From assembly GCA_029204225.1 (NCBI GenBank), contig CM055098.1:20993097-21057096 (forward strand): a stretch of 64,000 nucleotides of DNA, given 5' to 3'. Both the position numbers and the translations under genes were made by a program. Below the pieces are notes generated by a model, which did not search any database, was not told where the DNA came from, and saw only the letters and a program-made list of their open reading frames with translations. Shown piece after piece: positions 1-11,386 of the stretch. Within the stretch, counting starts at the first letter, position 1. The number at the start of each line of letters is the position of its first letter. The DNA comes from Diphasiastrum complanatum. Its lineage: Eukaryota > Streptophyta > Lycopodiopsida > Lycopodiales > Lycopodiaceae.

Positions 1-579
1 AAAAGTCATTAAGAGAAGGGGGGGAGAGGGTACAAGTTAACGCCTATTGCACTCTGCCATCACCTCTCCCAACTTACAATTTAGGCTATTGCATAATTTG
101 GTTTCTTGTAGGATCATCCACATGAGCTTACATATCAATTTGATGAAACATGCTTGCTCTTTCATTTATCGAAATTCAACAAATTTTAAGTTGGAAAATT
201 GAAGCTTTCTCATCTAGGTGCCCATACACATCCAAGCCTTTTCTCATGCATTTGAAATTTTTTTTTTTCTTATTTCAAGCAAGTTTCAAAGTTTGAAGTT
301 GTAGGCTGTAAATAAAAAATTCTACTTATTGTTTGGTCTATATTCATTAAGCATCCTTATATGTCTAATATTTAGTCTTCTAGGCACACTTTAACTTTCT
401 TGTATTGGAATGTTTGAGTTCAGTTATTGTGGATATGGAAATTTTGGAACTTGATGTAGATTCTTAAATGGTAATGAATTATTTGAAGGTTTAGTGTACT
501 TTTGATATGCTAGCTAGTACTTGGTTTGAATTTGCGATAGAATATCAATTAGACACAGATGCATGTGGTTGTGGAGTAG

Positions 580-658
580 GTTTGAAGATGCTGCGAACAT
601 GCTTCTTAGGTGGGGACTAGCTGCTGACAAATGTAAAGCCATTCAGAGCCAATGCAAG
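580..658 (+). CDS. GSNAP: gamma-SNAP exon (first visible)
   Basis: Acceptor AG at 578-579, donor GT at 659-660. The first base completes a codon begun in an upstream exon outside the window. It encodes FEDAANMLLRWGLAADKC and then KAIQSQCK, matching the plant helical-repeat segment before the AYLSAI exon. Confidence 0.85.
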
Positions 659-3600
659 GTATTCAAGAGAACTACTTTTGATATCAAGTTGCTTGGAATC
701 TAAGGGAGCATTTGATAATTTTGTGAGTTTTGTGATTTTTTGAGAACAAACGTTTTGAAGCTTTTCTTTTTAGTGCTTGCCTTCATGAGTTGAAGGTTGT
801 ATGTCTCCTTTGTTATGTTTGGTATTATCCTAGACATAATTTTGATATATTTTAAGGATTGTCGTATCGGTTGAAAGGCTTTGCTCTACTGTTCAAGCCC
901 GTATTAGTTGGGGTTGGATTTAGATGGTACTTAGCATTTAGAGCAGAGACATGGGCCATGAGTACCAGAGGTTCAAGTGGGCTAGACCGAGAATCTTTAC
1001 AACCAGTCCTTTAGTCAGTTAGCCATGATGAGCACACTCGCTATCTTTGGATTTGACTTATTGGTCAGAGTCTTAGATTGGATAGGGATACTTTTATAGC
1101 CATTTGTTACTTTCCTCTTGAGACATCTACTTTTGTTGATTGTATTGATTCTCCATATGCGGATCTTTCTTCTGATATCTTCCGTTATTCAGAGCGTGGT
1201 CATATTATATTGACTGGTGATTTTAATGCCAGGACAACCTCCCGTCAGCCAGTATTTCATGACATCGCAGATTCACTTCGCATACAGGCCCTTGATGATG
1301 TGGATATGGGTATTACTAGGATTTCTGCTGATGCTACAGGTCCAATCACGACCTATACCTACTTCATCTAGGAGCAGCTCATGAGTTAGCCATTTTAATG
1401 GCCTCTCTTGTTGGCCTAACTCTGGTGCCTTCAAGTGCCACCCTCTAGTGGTGGTCATAGTGTGGTAGATTATCTCATGGGATCCCCCTCTCTTTTCTCT
1501 CTCATCTCTGACTTTCACATCTCTTCCACTGCATTATCCGACCATTCACGCTTGTCTTTCTGTCTTGGACATCTTGCACGATCTAGTATACATTCTACTC
1601 TTGTTACCACTCCTATCCCACCCTCATTCCTCTATACCAGGAATCTCTCACTGCCTTACTTCATCATTTCCCTACTCACACTTCATTGGAGGATCAAGCC
1701 ACCTTCCTCACTATTGCTCTTCATACAGCGGCCTCACTTGCTTTCCCTTCCCGTCGTCCCCCAACCAATTCTCATTCACAAAAAACCTGTGCTTCTAAAC
1801 AACCTTGGTATGACTTTGATTGTCTTTTCCTTCATCAACAAGTTATCCATTGTCAATCACCCTATCTCCTCCATGATATCATGCGCACATACTGAAGGTC
1901 CTTCGCAATAAAAATCGTACTTATAATATGAATAAAGGAAAAAGGCTTATTAACCTTCTCTCCAGTTCCTCTACAGGTGCTTTTTGGCTGCCTTTATCCC
2001 TCGTTCTCCACCCCTCTCATTGTCTGATCTCCAGGCCTGGACTGATTATGCCACCACTTTATATACCCTAACTACTGACACCCCTATTGTTATCTCTCCT
2101 CGTCCCTTTGAGTTTTTGTTCTTTACTGCTGACATGGTTCTCGTAGCCATTAAGAAGTTAAGAACCCGTCGTGCCCTTGACATTGAAGACCTAGATTCTG
2201 AACTCCTCCATTCCCCCGACACACTTGCACATATGTTATTCACTCTCCTTAACCAAGCAGTTATTCATGGTTTTTCTTCTTCTTGGTGCACTAATATCAT
2301 CCGCCCCATCCATTAGAGTGGAGATCCTATGAAACTGGATAATTACCGTACTATCATGATCGGACATATCATTGCTAAGCTGTACAACACTATTTTACAG
2401 TCGACATTTAGTACAGAGGCAGAGACTCGGAGACTTCATGCTTTGGGATAGGCTGGCTTCCGGACACATTATTCTACAGACCACATCCTTACACTCCGAT
2501 CTATGATCGAGCAGGCCAAACATAGATGAGAGTGATCTTTAATGCTTATAATCCAATCATAATAACTATTATCATCAATGTATCATGCAACTATGTTTTT
2601 AGCTTTTCTAAATTCTAGAAAAATCTACAAAAAGATTTGAGTTCTGAAACCCTAAAACCAATTGCCGAACCATTCGAAAAGGTCAAATAGGCCGATTCAA
2701 CCGATTCCGAATAGGAAGAAAACTCTACTATAATGGCTTGGAAATATTGCCTACTGTGCATGCCACCCACATGATGGAGGCCATAGTGTGTTTGACTACT
2801 TCATGGGGTCCCTTACTTTTGTCCCACATCTCAAATTTGACCATTAATCCTACCACATTGTCATATTACTAATTTCTCCCTTTCCAGCTGTAGGAATTCG
2901 ATGGGCCTTCAACAGATACAACTTAACCTTTCTGGTTCAGAGGTTGCACCAAAATCATGGAGCCTTTTCCCCCTTCCGTGAACCGCCTTCCGGGATCCCG
3001 TCCCCGGACGCCTAGCCGCCCACGAATCCAAGTGCTCCCCCTTGCCCGCAAAGGGGCTGGTACTAGGGGACATTAAACACTTAGACATTTAGCACTTATA
3101 TCCACTTTGAACAAAGTCCCACTTCTATTTATGGGATTTCTTTGAGTGTGGGCTGTGGCTCCGCTTTGCCATTCCAACACTCCCCCTCAAAGTGGGGCAC
3201 AGGTCACATTGCCTGCTCTGATACCATGTAGGAATTCGGTGGGCCTTCAACGGATACAACTTAGCCTTTCTGGTTCAGAGGTTGCACCAAAATCATGGAG
3301 CCTTTTGCCCCTTCCGTGAGCCGCGTTCCGGGATCCTGTCCCCGGACGCCTAGCCGCCCACGAATCCAAGTGCTCCCCCTTGCCCGCAAAGGGGCTGGTA
3401 CCAGGGGACATTAAACACTTAGACATTTACCACTTATATCCACTTTGAACACAGTCCCACTTCTACTTATGGGATTTCTTTGAGCGTGGGCTGTGGCTCC
3501 ACTTTGCCATTCCAGCACCAGCTTGGTTCTATTTTTGATTCCCCCCTAAGCATGTTTCCAAATACCAACATGCCGCTCATTATACCTTCAGCACCTCCTA

Positions 3601-5047
3601 GATCCCTTCTATCAAGCCTCCCTCCCATCACTACTCAACGACATCCTTTCAAATCGCTTGTTGGACACACAAAGACCAATTTCCTCACCAAGGCCTTTCA
3701 CTTTCTTCTCATCCAAGAGACATAAACCCAATTTGAAGCATATCTTGCCTCACAATAGTTGGTATGATGACGAGTGCTGTTGTTTCCATCTTCATGTCAT
3801 CCTAGTATGCCCCTCCACTCCACAGCTCCTTCGCGAAGCTAGATGTCAACATCGCTCCTTTTTGAGATTTAAGGAAGTTGCATACAAAGAAGCTGAGATT
3901 AAGAGACTCATTGACGTCTTATTTAACTTTTTGGGGTCTTTCTAGAGAGAGTTTCTTCCATGTGATAGAGCTCCCCCTTTGATAGACCTATATATATGGA
4001 CCCAACATGCCACTACTTTTATGGCATGTATAGCTATCTGTGAACCAGCTAAAATGGAATCATGCTTATGACATTGTCGAACTCAAGGCAAATCTTGTTA
4101 GCCAATCTTTCACTTTGTAGTAATTTCTGGTTTCCCTTCTTCCTAGTGCACCAATATCATCCATCCTAGTGATCCATAAAGTCTACTAAGTATTGTACTT
4201 TTATGATTGGCACATCATATCTAAGTTGTGTAGGACAATTCTTGAGACAACAATGAGCAAAGAGATGAAGACTTGACACCTACATGCGATGGGATAGGTA
4301 GGGACAATGTCTTCACACTCTAGGCGATTTGATGAGGAGGCACAACATAGGAAGGAGGGGGTGTATTGTTTTTCTAATGAGCCTTTGATTCCATTCTACA
4401 ACATATGCTTATCCAGAGGTTGAGAGATCTCCATCTTTCATCTGTTAGTTTATGTAAATGGAAACGATATATTACCATAGGTTACTTTGACCCAAAAGGT
4501 CGAGAGTTGTGTAACCATGGTTTATTCACCTCCATTAGGCCTATTAAACTTAGAGTTAGCGAAGTTAGTATTTTTTTACATAGTAGAGACTCGTGGGTCC
4601 ACTAGGCCTAATTATGACATTATGTACCCCAACTTGACATTTGGGGGTACCTTATTTATTTGAGCGTAACTTGTAGGAGAAGTTAGATAGTCATCTACAA
4701 GAAGTTAGATAGTCATTTGGAAGGGTATATAAAGGTGTGCATTTTCTTTGTATTTTACAATTGTAAGCATTATAACTATTCTCTTGGAATTCCACGAGTG
4801 TTTACAAGAGGGCGAACAACTATCTCTCTTTTTCTCTTTGGAATGCTTTGTGTGATTGAATAGTTAAGATCTTGGATCCTTTGGTTTCTATATCCTACAT
4901 GGTTTCAGAGCCACATTAGGTATCCAGATTGCTTATAGGAGGGCGCCCTACACGAAGCTATCATCTTTTCTTTCGGTAACAGAAAATCAGCAAGTGGCTG
5001 ATTTTTGCAAGTGAGTTCATATTCTAATAGCTTTTTTGCAGGAAGGA

Positions 5048-5079
<32 letters not shown>

Positions 5080-8000
5080 ACTTTGAGGTTTTGTCGTAGG
5101 GCGCCCATGCTCAACCCATTTGCATGTGTTTTTTTTGAGTCTAATACATGCTGAAATGCTCATTACCGAATAGATTTGGACCTGAGCATTAAAATCCAAC
5201 ACTTTTGACATGATTTATCCCTCACGCTCCACCCCCTCTTCTTGACGACCTACACATTTGGTCCACTACGTTACCTCATTATACACCATAACCATTGACT
5301 CTCCCATTTCCATCTCCCCCCGTCCAAGTGAATTCACCTTCTTCACCTCTGAAATGGTCATTGAGGCCATAAAGAGAATGAAGACCTGCCATACTAGAGA
5401 TATAGAAGACCTTGAATTAGAACTTTTGATCCATGCTGCAGATATACTCTCACCCATCCTAGCCACCCTGCTTAATCGTGTGGTCATCTCTGGTTTCCCC
5501 CACTCCTGGTGTACCAATACCAGGCTTGGAGATATTTTGATTGTCATTCTCCTATATGCAGATGATGTAGCATTCGTCTCCTCGACTAGAGAGGCTTTAT
5601 AGAGGCAGTTGGACAGTCTCCACGATTTTTGCACCAGATTGAGGGTTAACATTGAGATGACCATAGTTATGGTCTTCAACACATCCAGGGCCTTCATGCA
5701 GAGACAAGAGCTTATTTTGGATGGACAACCATTGGAGATTGTGTCATCCTACACCTATCTTGGGGTTCTTTTCACCAGTCCTATATTTGGTATGAGACAT
5801 GCAACTACACACTTCATAGTCTGGACTATCACTTATCATGGTTGTCATAGGCATCACGTCTACTGGATACCTTTGGCATCTCTATCACGGACCTTCCATC
5901 GGGTACCCACGATTATATCAAGCGTTTTCTCTATAGAGCATATCTTCATCGTACATGACAGGGTTAGTTAGGGGTTAAACTCGACTATTACAAGACTCCC
6001 CATGTCCATGTTTCCCCATCATGGGGAACATGTGTGGAAAACATTTCCTTAGGGGGGGAACATGATTCTCCACTTTTGCATGTGGGAAACAAGTCTCCCT
6101 ACTGGGGAAACATGTGTTGACGATATGTCACTTGTGTTACAATCTTACAAGCATTGAATCTATTAGAATTTTAGCATTCAATTAAATGTTGCAAACTTGA
6201 AAATTTCCCTTAGAATGTTATGCTGTGACATTTCCCATACCCAGCTTCTTCTTTCGTGCTTCCCGGGATGTCTCCTTTTTCCCACTGGGAAACAATTCCT
6301 AAAACTATGTGCTGGTTGCTACCTTCTAAGACTTCTTAGAATTCATGCCATTTTCATTCCTCTTTTGGTGCCACAACCTAATATTCACTGTTGATGTGTT
6401 GGTTTATTTCTTTGCCAGCCTGATACCTCTTCCCAAGCCTTCAATCTGCTCCAAAACCTCTTCCTAGGCCTTGACTTGTGCCCTATGGATTGCAAGGAGC
6501 GATTGATGGCCTTCAATGCGTTCCACATTTTGATGCAAATTGCTGAAATATTGCCTTCTGTGCTAGCTCAATATCCTGTTCTTTACTCAAGCTGCCGCTT
6601 GATACAAATTGATACCAAAGAGATCACAATAAATCAACAGTACCAATGGATAAATCTCAGAGGGTCAAGTAGGTGTGTTTTCGGCCACGTATTAGTTTCA
6701 ATAATGTGCTGTGATGGGAATTTATTTGGACTAATCTTGGTGTAGATCCAATTTGGTAGCCAATTCACTGGTACAAGCTGTAAACGCATTGACCAGCTTT
6801 TATTCCCAGTTGCAAAAGCTGGATAGCAAAATATGTCCCGACTGAATATTTTTAGCATATTTCTCTGCATCATTTTCTTCCACATAAAATCAAAATGCGG
6901 CATGTACAGGCATGAATTGTAGAGGATGCCGAGACTTCTTTGCACTTTATACACCACTTTTTATTAAATAGAAGTCCAATCTGTTTAAGTTAAAAGTTGC
7001 ATAAGTGATTTTCAGCAAGTTTTTATGTGTGTCCTTAACGTGTGTTGGAGTCGAGAGATGCTTTATGTAAAAATTTATTGCTCCATTTTGTATAACAACA
7101 TTCACGATATTCACAATGTTCCTTGGACCAAAAGGTTTGTTGCAATGTTTTTCTGCTTCAATCAAAATCTTTTAGTGTCCATCTGAAGGCTCATGCCATT
7201 ATTGCTGTTGAATCCAGGCTTATTTGAGTGCTATCATAACGTACTTGTATGCTCAAGATCTGAAGCAAGCTGAGCAGTGCCATGTTGACTGCACACAGTA
7301 AGTTCTAACTTTGACTTTCAGTGTGATAGATGGCATGCATACTGTGAAAAATAATTAATTGGGGCTTGTCAGTGTCTGTACGTTCTTATATAGTCGTTTC
7401 CTGACAATATGTTTTGATGTATGCTGGTGTAAGGTGTAGCCTTGAGTTTGCCATTTGGGTTGGGTATTGCTCCAACCCTTTTCTTTATTGAAGTATTAGA
7501 TTTATGCAGAATCACTTGGTGGGCAAATAGCCTGTAATGCCATGTTGAAGGACACTCAATAGAAGTCAAAAGTTATCCCCAGCTTTATTCTGGCTTAGTA
7601 TTACATCTGTTATGCTTAAATTCAGAGTAAGGTAGGAAAAATAGTACAACAATTGAAAGTGGCATTTTACTTTACAGGATGGTACATGGGTAAAGTTCAA
7701 CTGGTGTCAACATTAGTTCTAAACTTGGCAAGAATTATTAGCGAGAAATGATATTTTAACTTTATAAAAAGAATTCAGCACTTTGTGGGATTTTGCAAAT
7801 TTTCCATTTTCACTTTTTACAAACAGACTTTGACATATGTATTGCCTAAGGTGGAACCTTAAAAAACTATGAAGTGCGAAGAGAGAGTTCATGCATTTGA
7901 AATCTAAGTTACTGAATGGTTGAATTAATACGTCCTGTGCTAATGTGTAGCTCTGCATACCACTCAATCATAGATTTAGATTGTCAGAATGGTTTTAATT

Positions 8001-10304
8001 TCAAATGAGACATTCATTAGTTATATAGTTCTTGCATGAGGTAAAATGATGAGAACTTATATCTTACTTGCTTTGCTGCAGGATTGATGTCTTTCTACAA
8101 AGTGAGCAGAATGCTTGTGCTGAAAAATTGCTACAGGCTTATAGGGAAGCTGATCCAGAGGAAATCAAATATGTTGTTAGCAAGAGCAGTACCATTCAAC
8201 ATCTTGACCACATGGTAATTATTTTTCTTTCTTCTGTCTTGGAAAGTAGCCAAGATGTGTTATTTGGTAGCTCAACCTCGCGCTTTTGGAATCTTAAACC
8301 ATTTTTTGAGTTAAGGTTTGGTATCAGGCTGAGGCTGAAGTAATTGTGCTATGGGATAAATCAAATACAAATCTGACTAATTTTTGGTTCTTAATTGCTG
8401 TTTCTGGGATTCACATATTTGTCATCCTTTCTCATACATACATAATTTTTTCAGTGACACGTGCCAGTCTGATAATCTTTACTTCTTTTAAGATGTGGAC
8501 TTTTGGAGCACCTACTGCACTTCATCTCTGAATTCTTCATCCTGTTTCATGCATTTTTGGAGCTGTTGGGACCTCCACATTGATGGTTTATAGTTAAGAA
8601 AGAAATATGTATTCTTGTTGCCTCCTTGTAGAGCTGTATCATCAGTCATCACGTTCCTCCAAGATTTTTTTGGGTGGATACATTAGTAAGGCTGACAATT
8701 GTAAAAGGAAATATAGTTAATTGTAGTCTAATCTATTATATCAATCAATTGTCCAATGAATGAAGATGCATCATGTCTTTTTGTAGGCGACTAGAGGGTC
8801 CCTAGGAGCCTAGCAAGCTTGTGAGAATGCCAAGTTATTTTTGCTAAGTCCAAGTGACGTTATCCTAGTGCTAGAGGGGCCCAATAGGCCAGACCAGACG
8901 GTCTATGGAGAATCAATAACAAATGCAATGTCAGGGGCCCATGGCTTAATTTATTGTCCATAACTGGCCTATAACTACGTGCAAGAACGCTCCTTCCATT
9001 TAAGAAAAAGGGTGTGAATTAACACAGGAGAGTCTCCATGTGGAGAGAACTTCCAGCTAAATCGAGTCATTGCCGTCCTGCTGAGATACTTTTTGTTCAA
9101 AGGTCGTCCTCCACTATTTATGTGTTGAAATAGAAGATTCACCTTTGCTAGTAAGGAAGCATATTGTGAAGAGAACTTTGAGGAACACATTGGTGCTAGA
9201 AAAGAGAGTCTAAAAAGTAAGGGCAAAAATCATGACTTACACAAATTATGCAGATAGTGAATAGCTTGCATAACACTTTACATGGGATAAGCATGAAGAA
9301 TGAAGCATCAAAGCGAAAATTTCCATTGGCTAGTTGGATAGATTGGATGATGATCAGCTAAATTGAGTCATTGCTGTCCTGCTGAGATACTTTGTTCAAA
9401 GGATGACATACACTATTTATTTGTTGAAATAGAAGATTCACCTTTGTTAGTAAGGAAGCATATTGGTTGTAGCAAGAGAGCAGCATTATTTTTCAGAAAA
9501 AAAAAGTGTGATTCTGTGCAGCCCAGGAAAGGCGTGACTGAAGGAGGGAAAGGTCTGTCCTCCATTATATCCGTATTGCTACTAAACACATGGCACCATC
9601 AACCACATGAGCTTTTCTTAACTTTCAGCAAGGAGTTAACAAGGCTCATGTAATCTATTTTATAGCACATTGTTGTCAATATTTCAGCCGCTAAGATCTC
9701 ATCTCTAATTGCAATTTGTAAATAAAAGCTGCTGCCAACCCGTCACATCCAATCGCTGATCTATAAGATTAAAAACTAAGGATCTATTACTGATAGAAAC
9801 TACTGAAGATTCCAATTATCATGAAGACTATAATTAGTTTGTAGGAGATTTGTAGTTTTCAATTTTTTTATTGAGGCTACCGTTTGTTTGTGGCCTTAGT
9901 TAGAGTTAAAACTAGCCATGTAAGAATGAACCTCTTAGCACCTTTTAAAAATGTTATATAGGTATTGTATGAGTCAAGTGATTTATGGTTCTCAGCTGAT
10001 CATCATACTTATGAAACCTCTGACAGGCAGGGGCCATCTTGCTGGTCCCTGAGCGAGTTTCAACCGTTGTGGTCAGGTATTTATGTATGAATTTATTCCT
10101 TGCAGGAGGCAATCTGAGAACGAAAAGCTTGGCTCAACAGCTATCCTGTTCCTACAATCCAGATGTATTCCTGAATTATGAGCTAGAAATCATTACCAGG
10201 ATTTGTTATAACTGTGTCTATGTTTGTCCTTCCACTCCCCATCTGGCAGGAGAGTACTTTGATCTCCTTTCAGCCCAGAGTCTCCAGCACTTATGGAAAA
10301 CATC

Positions 10305-10336
<32 letters not shown>

Positions 10337-10920
10337 ATCCAAGAAGCAGGGTAGGTAACTGCCAACAAGGGAGAGATACTCAACTGATCAAGGAAAGTTA
10401 GATCAAATGAGTGAGTAAGAAGATGCTTTTGAAAAGAGCACCTCAATTTATCTGTGTTGAGAGCCATTTGAAGTTCTCTGAGGAGAAGTTTGTGAGGCCT
10501 CTCATGCATGCTTTTTTGTGGGCTCAAGTCCCAGTTTGTGGATAAAATAGGAATACGAGGGAGCTTTATGCTCCAAAAACTGTTCAGACATATGGTTGCT
10601 GTCTTGGTGCATCTGTAATTTTTTCTACAAGCTGTAAGTCATTGTCCAGAATCTCTTGAACATACAAGATAAAAGAAGTGGTTCCCCAAGGATCGCCTGA
10701 TGTCCTAGCTTAATGTAAGCAAACTAGGGTTCTTGAAAGGGCATTTTTACGGTCACTGTGAAGGTGGATGAAACTCAAGTTGGCTAATTTTGGGCATTTC
10801 TCTGTTGAATAGATCATACGTCTGGCCAAGCAACTTCCGACTGGTGATATGAAGGCAATAGCATCTGCATCGGGAAATATTCAGGACAATGAACTTGATG
10901 TGAATAATTGCATTTGTTAA
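580..10920 (+). CDS. GSNAP: gamma-SNAP (gamma-soluble NSF attachment protein), 3' half of gene, four exons
   Basis: Gamma-SNAP is a helical-repeat adaptor that helps recruit the NSF ATPase to SNARE complexes during membrane fusion. Four exons are visible: 580-658, 7218-7297, 8082-8214 and 10813-10920. Each has AG/GT borders and the phases match (codon split at the 580 border, phase 0 at 658/7218, CA|G at 7297/8082, phase 0 at 8214/10813). The joined protein runs FEDAANMLLRWGLAADKC, AYLSAIITYLYAQDLKQA, EADPEEIKYVVSKSSTIQ, IIRLAKQLPTGDMKAIAS, then a divergent tail and TAA. This follows the plant gamma-SNAP C-terminal half in order. The N-terminal exons lie upstream of the window. The tail is poorer in acidic residues than the Arabidopsis protein as I remember it. 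Exon reading frames are clean, so the gene looks functional. Family assignment is from remembered similarity, not a search. Confidence 0.88.
870..2535 (+). mobile_element. LINE fragment 1: endonuclease domain to start of RT, degenerate
   Basis: Non-LTR retrotransposon remnant. The EEP-type endonuclease begins near 870. It shows HIILTGDFNART at about 1198-1233 (the GDFN catalytic motif). After a frameshift it shows GGHSVVDYLMGSP and SDHSRLSF (the C-terminal SDH motif) at about 1446-1560. The linker ending SSWCTNIIRPIH (1984-2313) is followed, through an in-frame stop at 2314, by SGDPMKLDNYRTIMIGH, then a second stop and AGFRTHYSTDHILTLR, the N-terminal fingers of RT. It stops near 2535 before the catalytic motifs. 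Frameshifts and at least three stops mark it as dead. Clade not assigned. Confidence 0.85.
2889..3179 (-). repeat. TRIM LTR (3' LTR in element orientation)
   Basis: 291 bp, starts TGTAGGAATTCG and ends CATTCCAACA on the plus strand. It contains an unusually GC-rich central block (CCGGGATCCCGTCCCCGGACG at about 2993-3013) compared with its AT-rich surroundings. Confidence 0.92.
3180..3226 (-). other. TRIM internal region: primer-binding site plus polypurine tract
   Basis: The whole internal region is 47 bp. On the minus strand TGGTATCAGAGCAGGC (primer site) is at the 3226 end and CCCCACTTTGAGGGGGAG at the 3180 end. There is almost no other sequence between these two replication signals. Confidence 0.92.
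3227..3517 (-). repeat. TRIM LTR (5' LTR in element orientation)
   Basis: 291 bp, same length as its partner. Its TG/CA ends are followed on the right by the CCAGC target duplication. Confidence 0.92.
4443..4913 (+). repeat. probable 5' LTR remnant with primer site
   Basis: A TATATAAAGG box at about 4724-4733 is followed by a region ending TATCCTACA at 4899 and then TGGTTTCAGAGCC, one change from the tRNA-Met primer site TGGTATCAGAGCC. This is the layout of an LTR end plus primer site. The upstream LTR border (TGTTAG at 4443) is a guess, and no partner LTR or coding region follows. Confidence 0.45.
5052..5078. repeat. C27 homopolymer
   Basis: Twenty-seven consecutive C, flanked by GGAGGCG and TACTTTGAGG. 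A GGGCGCCC palindrome occurs on either side (about 4941 and 5099). It lies inside the gamma-SNAP intron. The length may be imprecise because such tracts are error-prone in sequencing. Confidence 0.9.
5211..5975 (+). mobile_element. LINE fragment 3 with internal RT deletion
   Basis: Third copy of the same LINE family. The linker block SLYTITIDSPISISPRPSEF matches copy 1. It runs to SGFPHSWCTN at about 5515 and then jumps in frame to ILLYADDVAFVSSTREAL, the palm motif with the catalytic YADD. A stop follows, then the thumb region (LDSLHDFCTRLRVNIEMT and SYTYLGVLFT). So the fingers and half the palm are deleted without breaking the frame. Dead element. Confidence 0.85.
7218..7297 (+). CDS. GSNAP: gamma-SNAP exon (second visible)
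   Basis: Acceptor AG at 7216-7217, consensus donor GTAAGT at 7298. Encodes AYLSAIITYLYAQDLKQA followed by EQCHVDCT. It ends two bases into the Gln codon that is completed at 8082. Confidence 0.88.
8082..8214 (+). CDS. GSNAP: gamma-SNAP exon (third visible)
   Basis: Acceptor TTTGCTGCAG ending 8081, donor GTAATT at 8215. Encodes IDVFLQSEQNACAEKLLQ and EADPEEIKYVVSKSSTIQ, ending HLDHM. This is the most conserved visible part of the protein. Confidence 0.9.
9054..9470. repeat. diverged direct repeat, two copies about 300 bp apart
   Basis: A segment of about 117 bp starting CAGCTAAAT at 9054 recurs at 9355 with scattered changes and small indels. Both copies share the words GTCCTGCTGAGATACTTT and GAAATAGAAGATTCACCT. 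This looks like an old tandem duplication of about 301 bp. No terminal structures of a mobile element were seen. Confidence 0.8.
10306..10333. repeat. (AG)14 microsatellite
   Basis: Fourteen AG units in the last gamma-SNAP intron. Confidence 0.95.
10813..10920 (+). CDS. GSNAP: gamma-SNAP terminal exon
   Basis: Acceptor AG at 10811-10812. Encodes IIRLAKQLPTGDMKAIAS, then a short low-conservation tail ending NNCIC and TAA at 10918-10920. The IIRLAKQLPTGD segment is characteristic of plant gamma-SNAP C-termini as I recall them. Confidence 0.88.
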   Translation: MIRLAKQLPTGDMKAIASASGNIQDNELDVNNCIC

Positions 10921-11386
10921 GTGAGGAGTTGGAGACGAAGTTCTATTCAGCTGTTCTGATGAATTCGGAGCGTTGAGTCGAGTGCCTCGAGCCCAATCTT
11001 ATGAAGTTTTATGCTACTTGTGAATCACTTGTATTATGGTCCTAGTTTGCCTAGTCATTTTTGCCTTGAGGTTAGTGAGTCTAATTTTGTGGCAAATGTT
11101 TGTTGTGGCCAAGGTTGGGGTATATGAAGCTTTTGGACATTGAAGATTTTGGAGAGGGAGGCAAATGATCTGGAATATCAGAGTGATGCTCTACATGTTT
11201 TCTTTGTGCATCTGTTCCAGGCATGGTTAAGACTGGAACAAGCTAGGTATTCATTTTTGAGATTGATCTATGCATCTGGCCCTTGAGCCTTCTTGGGCAT
11301 TTCCAGACACATTTGTGCTACCACATGGGATCGAGTTGGCCTGGTATGATGGCAATGCAACGAAAGACTGTATAAATGAACTACAT
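10921..11386 (+). other. probable gamma-SNAP 3' flank, no gene seen
   Basis: Sequence after the stop codon. No canonical AATAAA signal was picked out and no coding region was recognised. Confidence 0.5.

Larger units (their letters stand above)
2889..3517 (-). mobile_element. complete TRIM (terminal-repeat retrotransposon in miniature), 629 bp
   Basis: Two 291-bp direct repeats, both TG...CA, flank only 47 bp. Read on the minus strand, the 47 bp begin directly after the LTR with TGGTATCAGAGC, the initiator-tRNA-Met primer site, and end with a purine tract TTTGAGGGGGAG before the other LTR. A 5-bp target-site duplication CCAGC lies at 2884-2888 and 3518-3522. The two LTRs differ at about 14 of 291 positions by eye (about 95% identity). 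It encodes nothing and must be mobilised in trans. It sits inside LINE copy 2, so it is younger than that insertion. Confidence 0.93.
2745..4340 (+). mobile_element. LINE fragment 2, split by the TRIM insertion
   Basis: Second copy of the same LINE family. GGHSVFDYFMGS at about 2780-2815 matches the end of the endonuclease in copy 1. The sequence is cut at 2888 by the TRIM and resumes at 3518. Downstream, NSWYDDECCCFHLH at about 3756-3797 and a basic helical stretch (REARCQHRSFLRFKEVAYKE) match the usual endonuclease-RT linker. Remnants of the SWCTNI block occur at about 4135-4160. Heavily frameshifted with no intact domain. Confidence 0.75.
659..7217 (+). other. gamma-SNAP intron of 6.56 kb loaded with retroelements
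   Basis: This intron runs from GT at 659 to AG at 7216-7217. It contains three broken LINE copies, a complete TRIM element, an LTR remnant with a primer site, and a C27 homopolymer, all listed separately. The stretch 5976-7217 has no recognisable gene or repeat. It does have a cluster of GGGGAA/ACATG words at about 6010-6115. Confidence 0.85.
8215..10812 (+). other. gamma-SNAP last intron (2.6 kb)
   Basis: GT at 8215 to AG at 10811-10812. It contains a diverged direct repeat (9054-9170 and 9355-9470) and an (AG)14 microsatellite. No coding region recognised. Confidence 0.8.

Noticed and set aside
2889-3517. Cassandra-type TRIM with a 5S rRNA-like LTR
   Set aside because: Size and primer site fit, but I could not align a 5S internal control region to either strand of the LTR. 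Only a short GGATCCC word is shared.
6476-8531. Several plus-strand frames of 60-91 codons in the gamma-SNAP introns as separate genes
   Set aside because: Apart from the exon at 8082-8214 they lack motifs, start context and splice support, and they overlap the introns of a clear gene.
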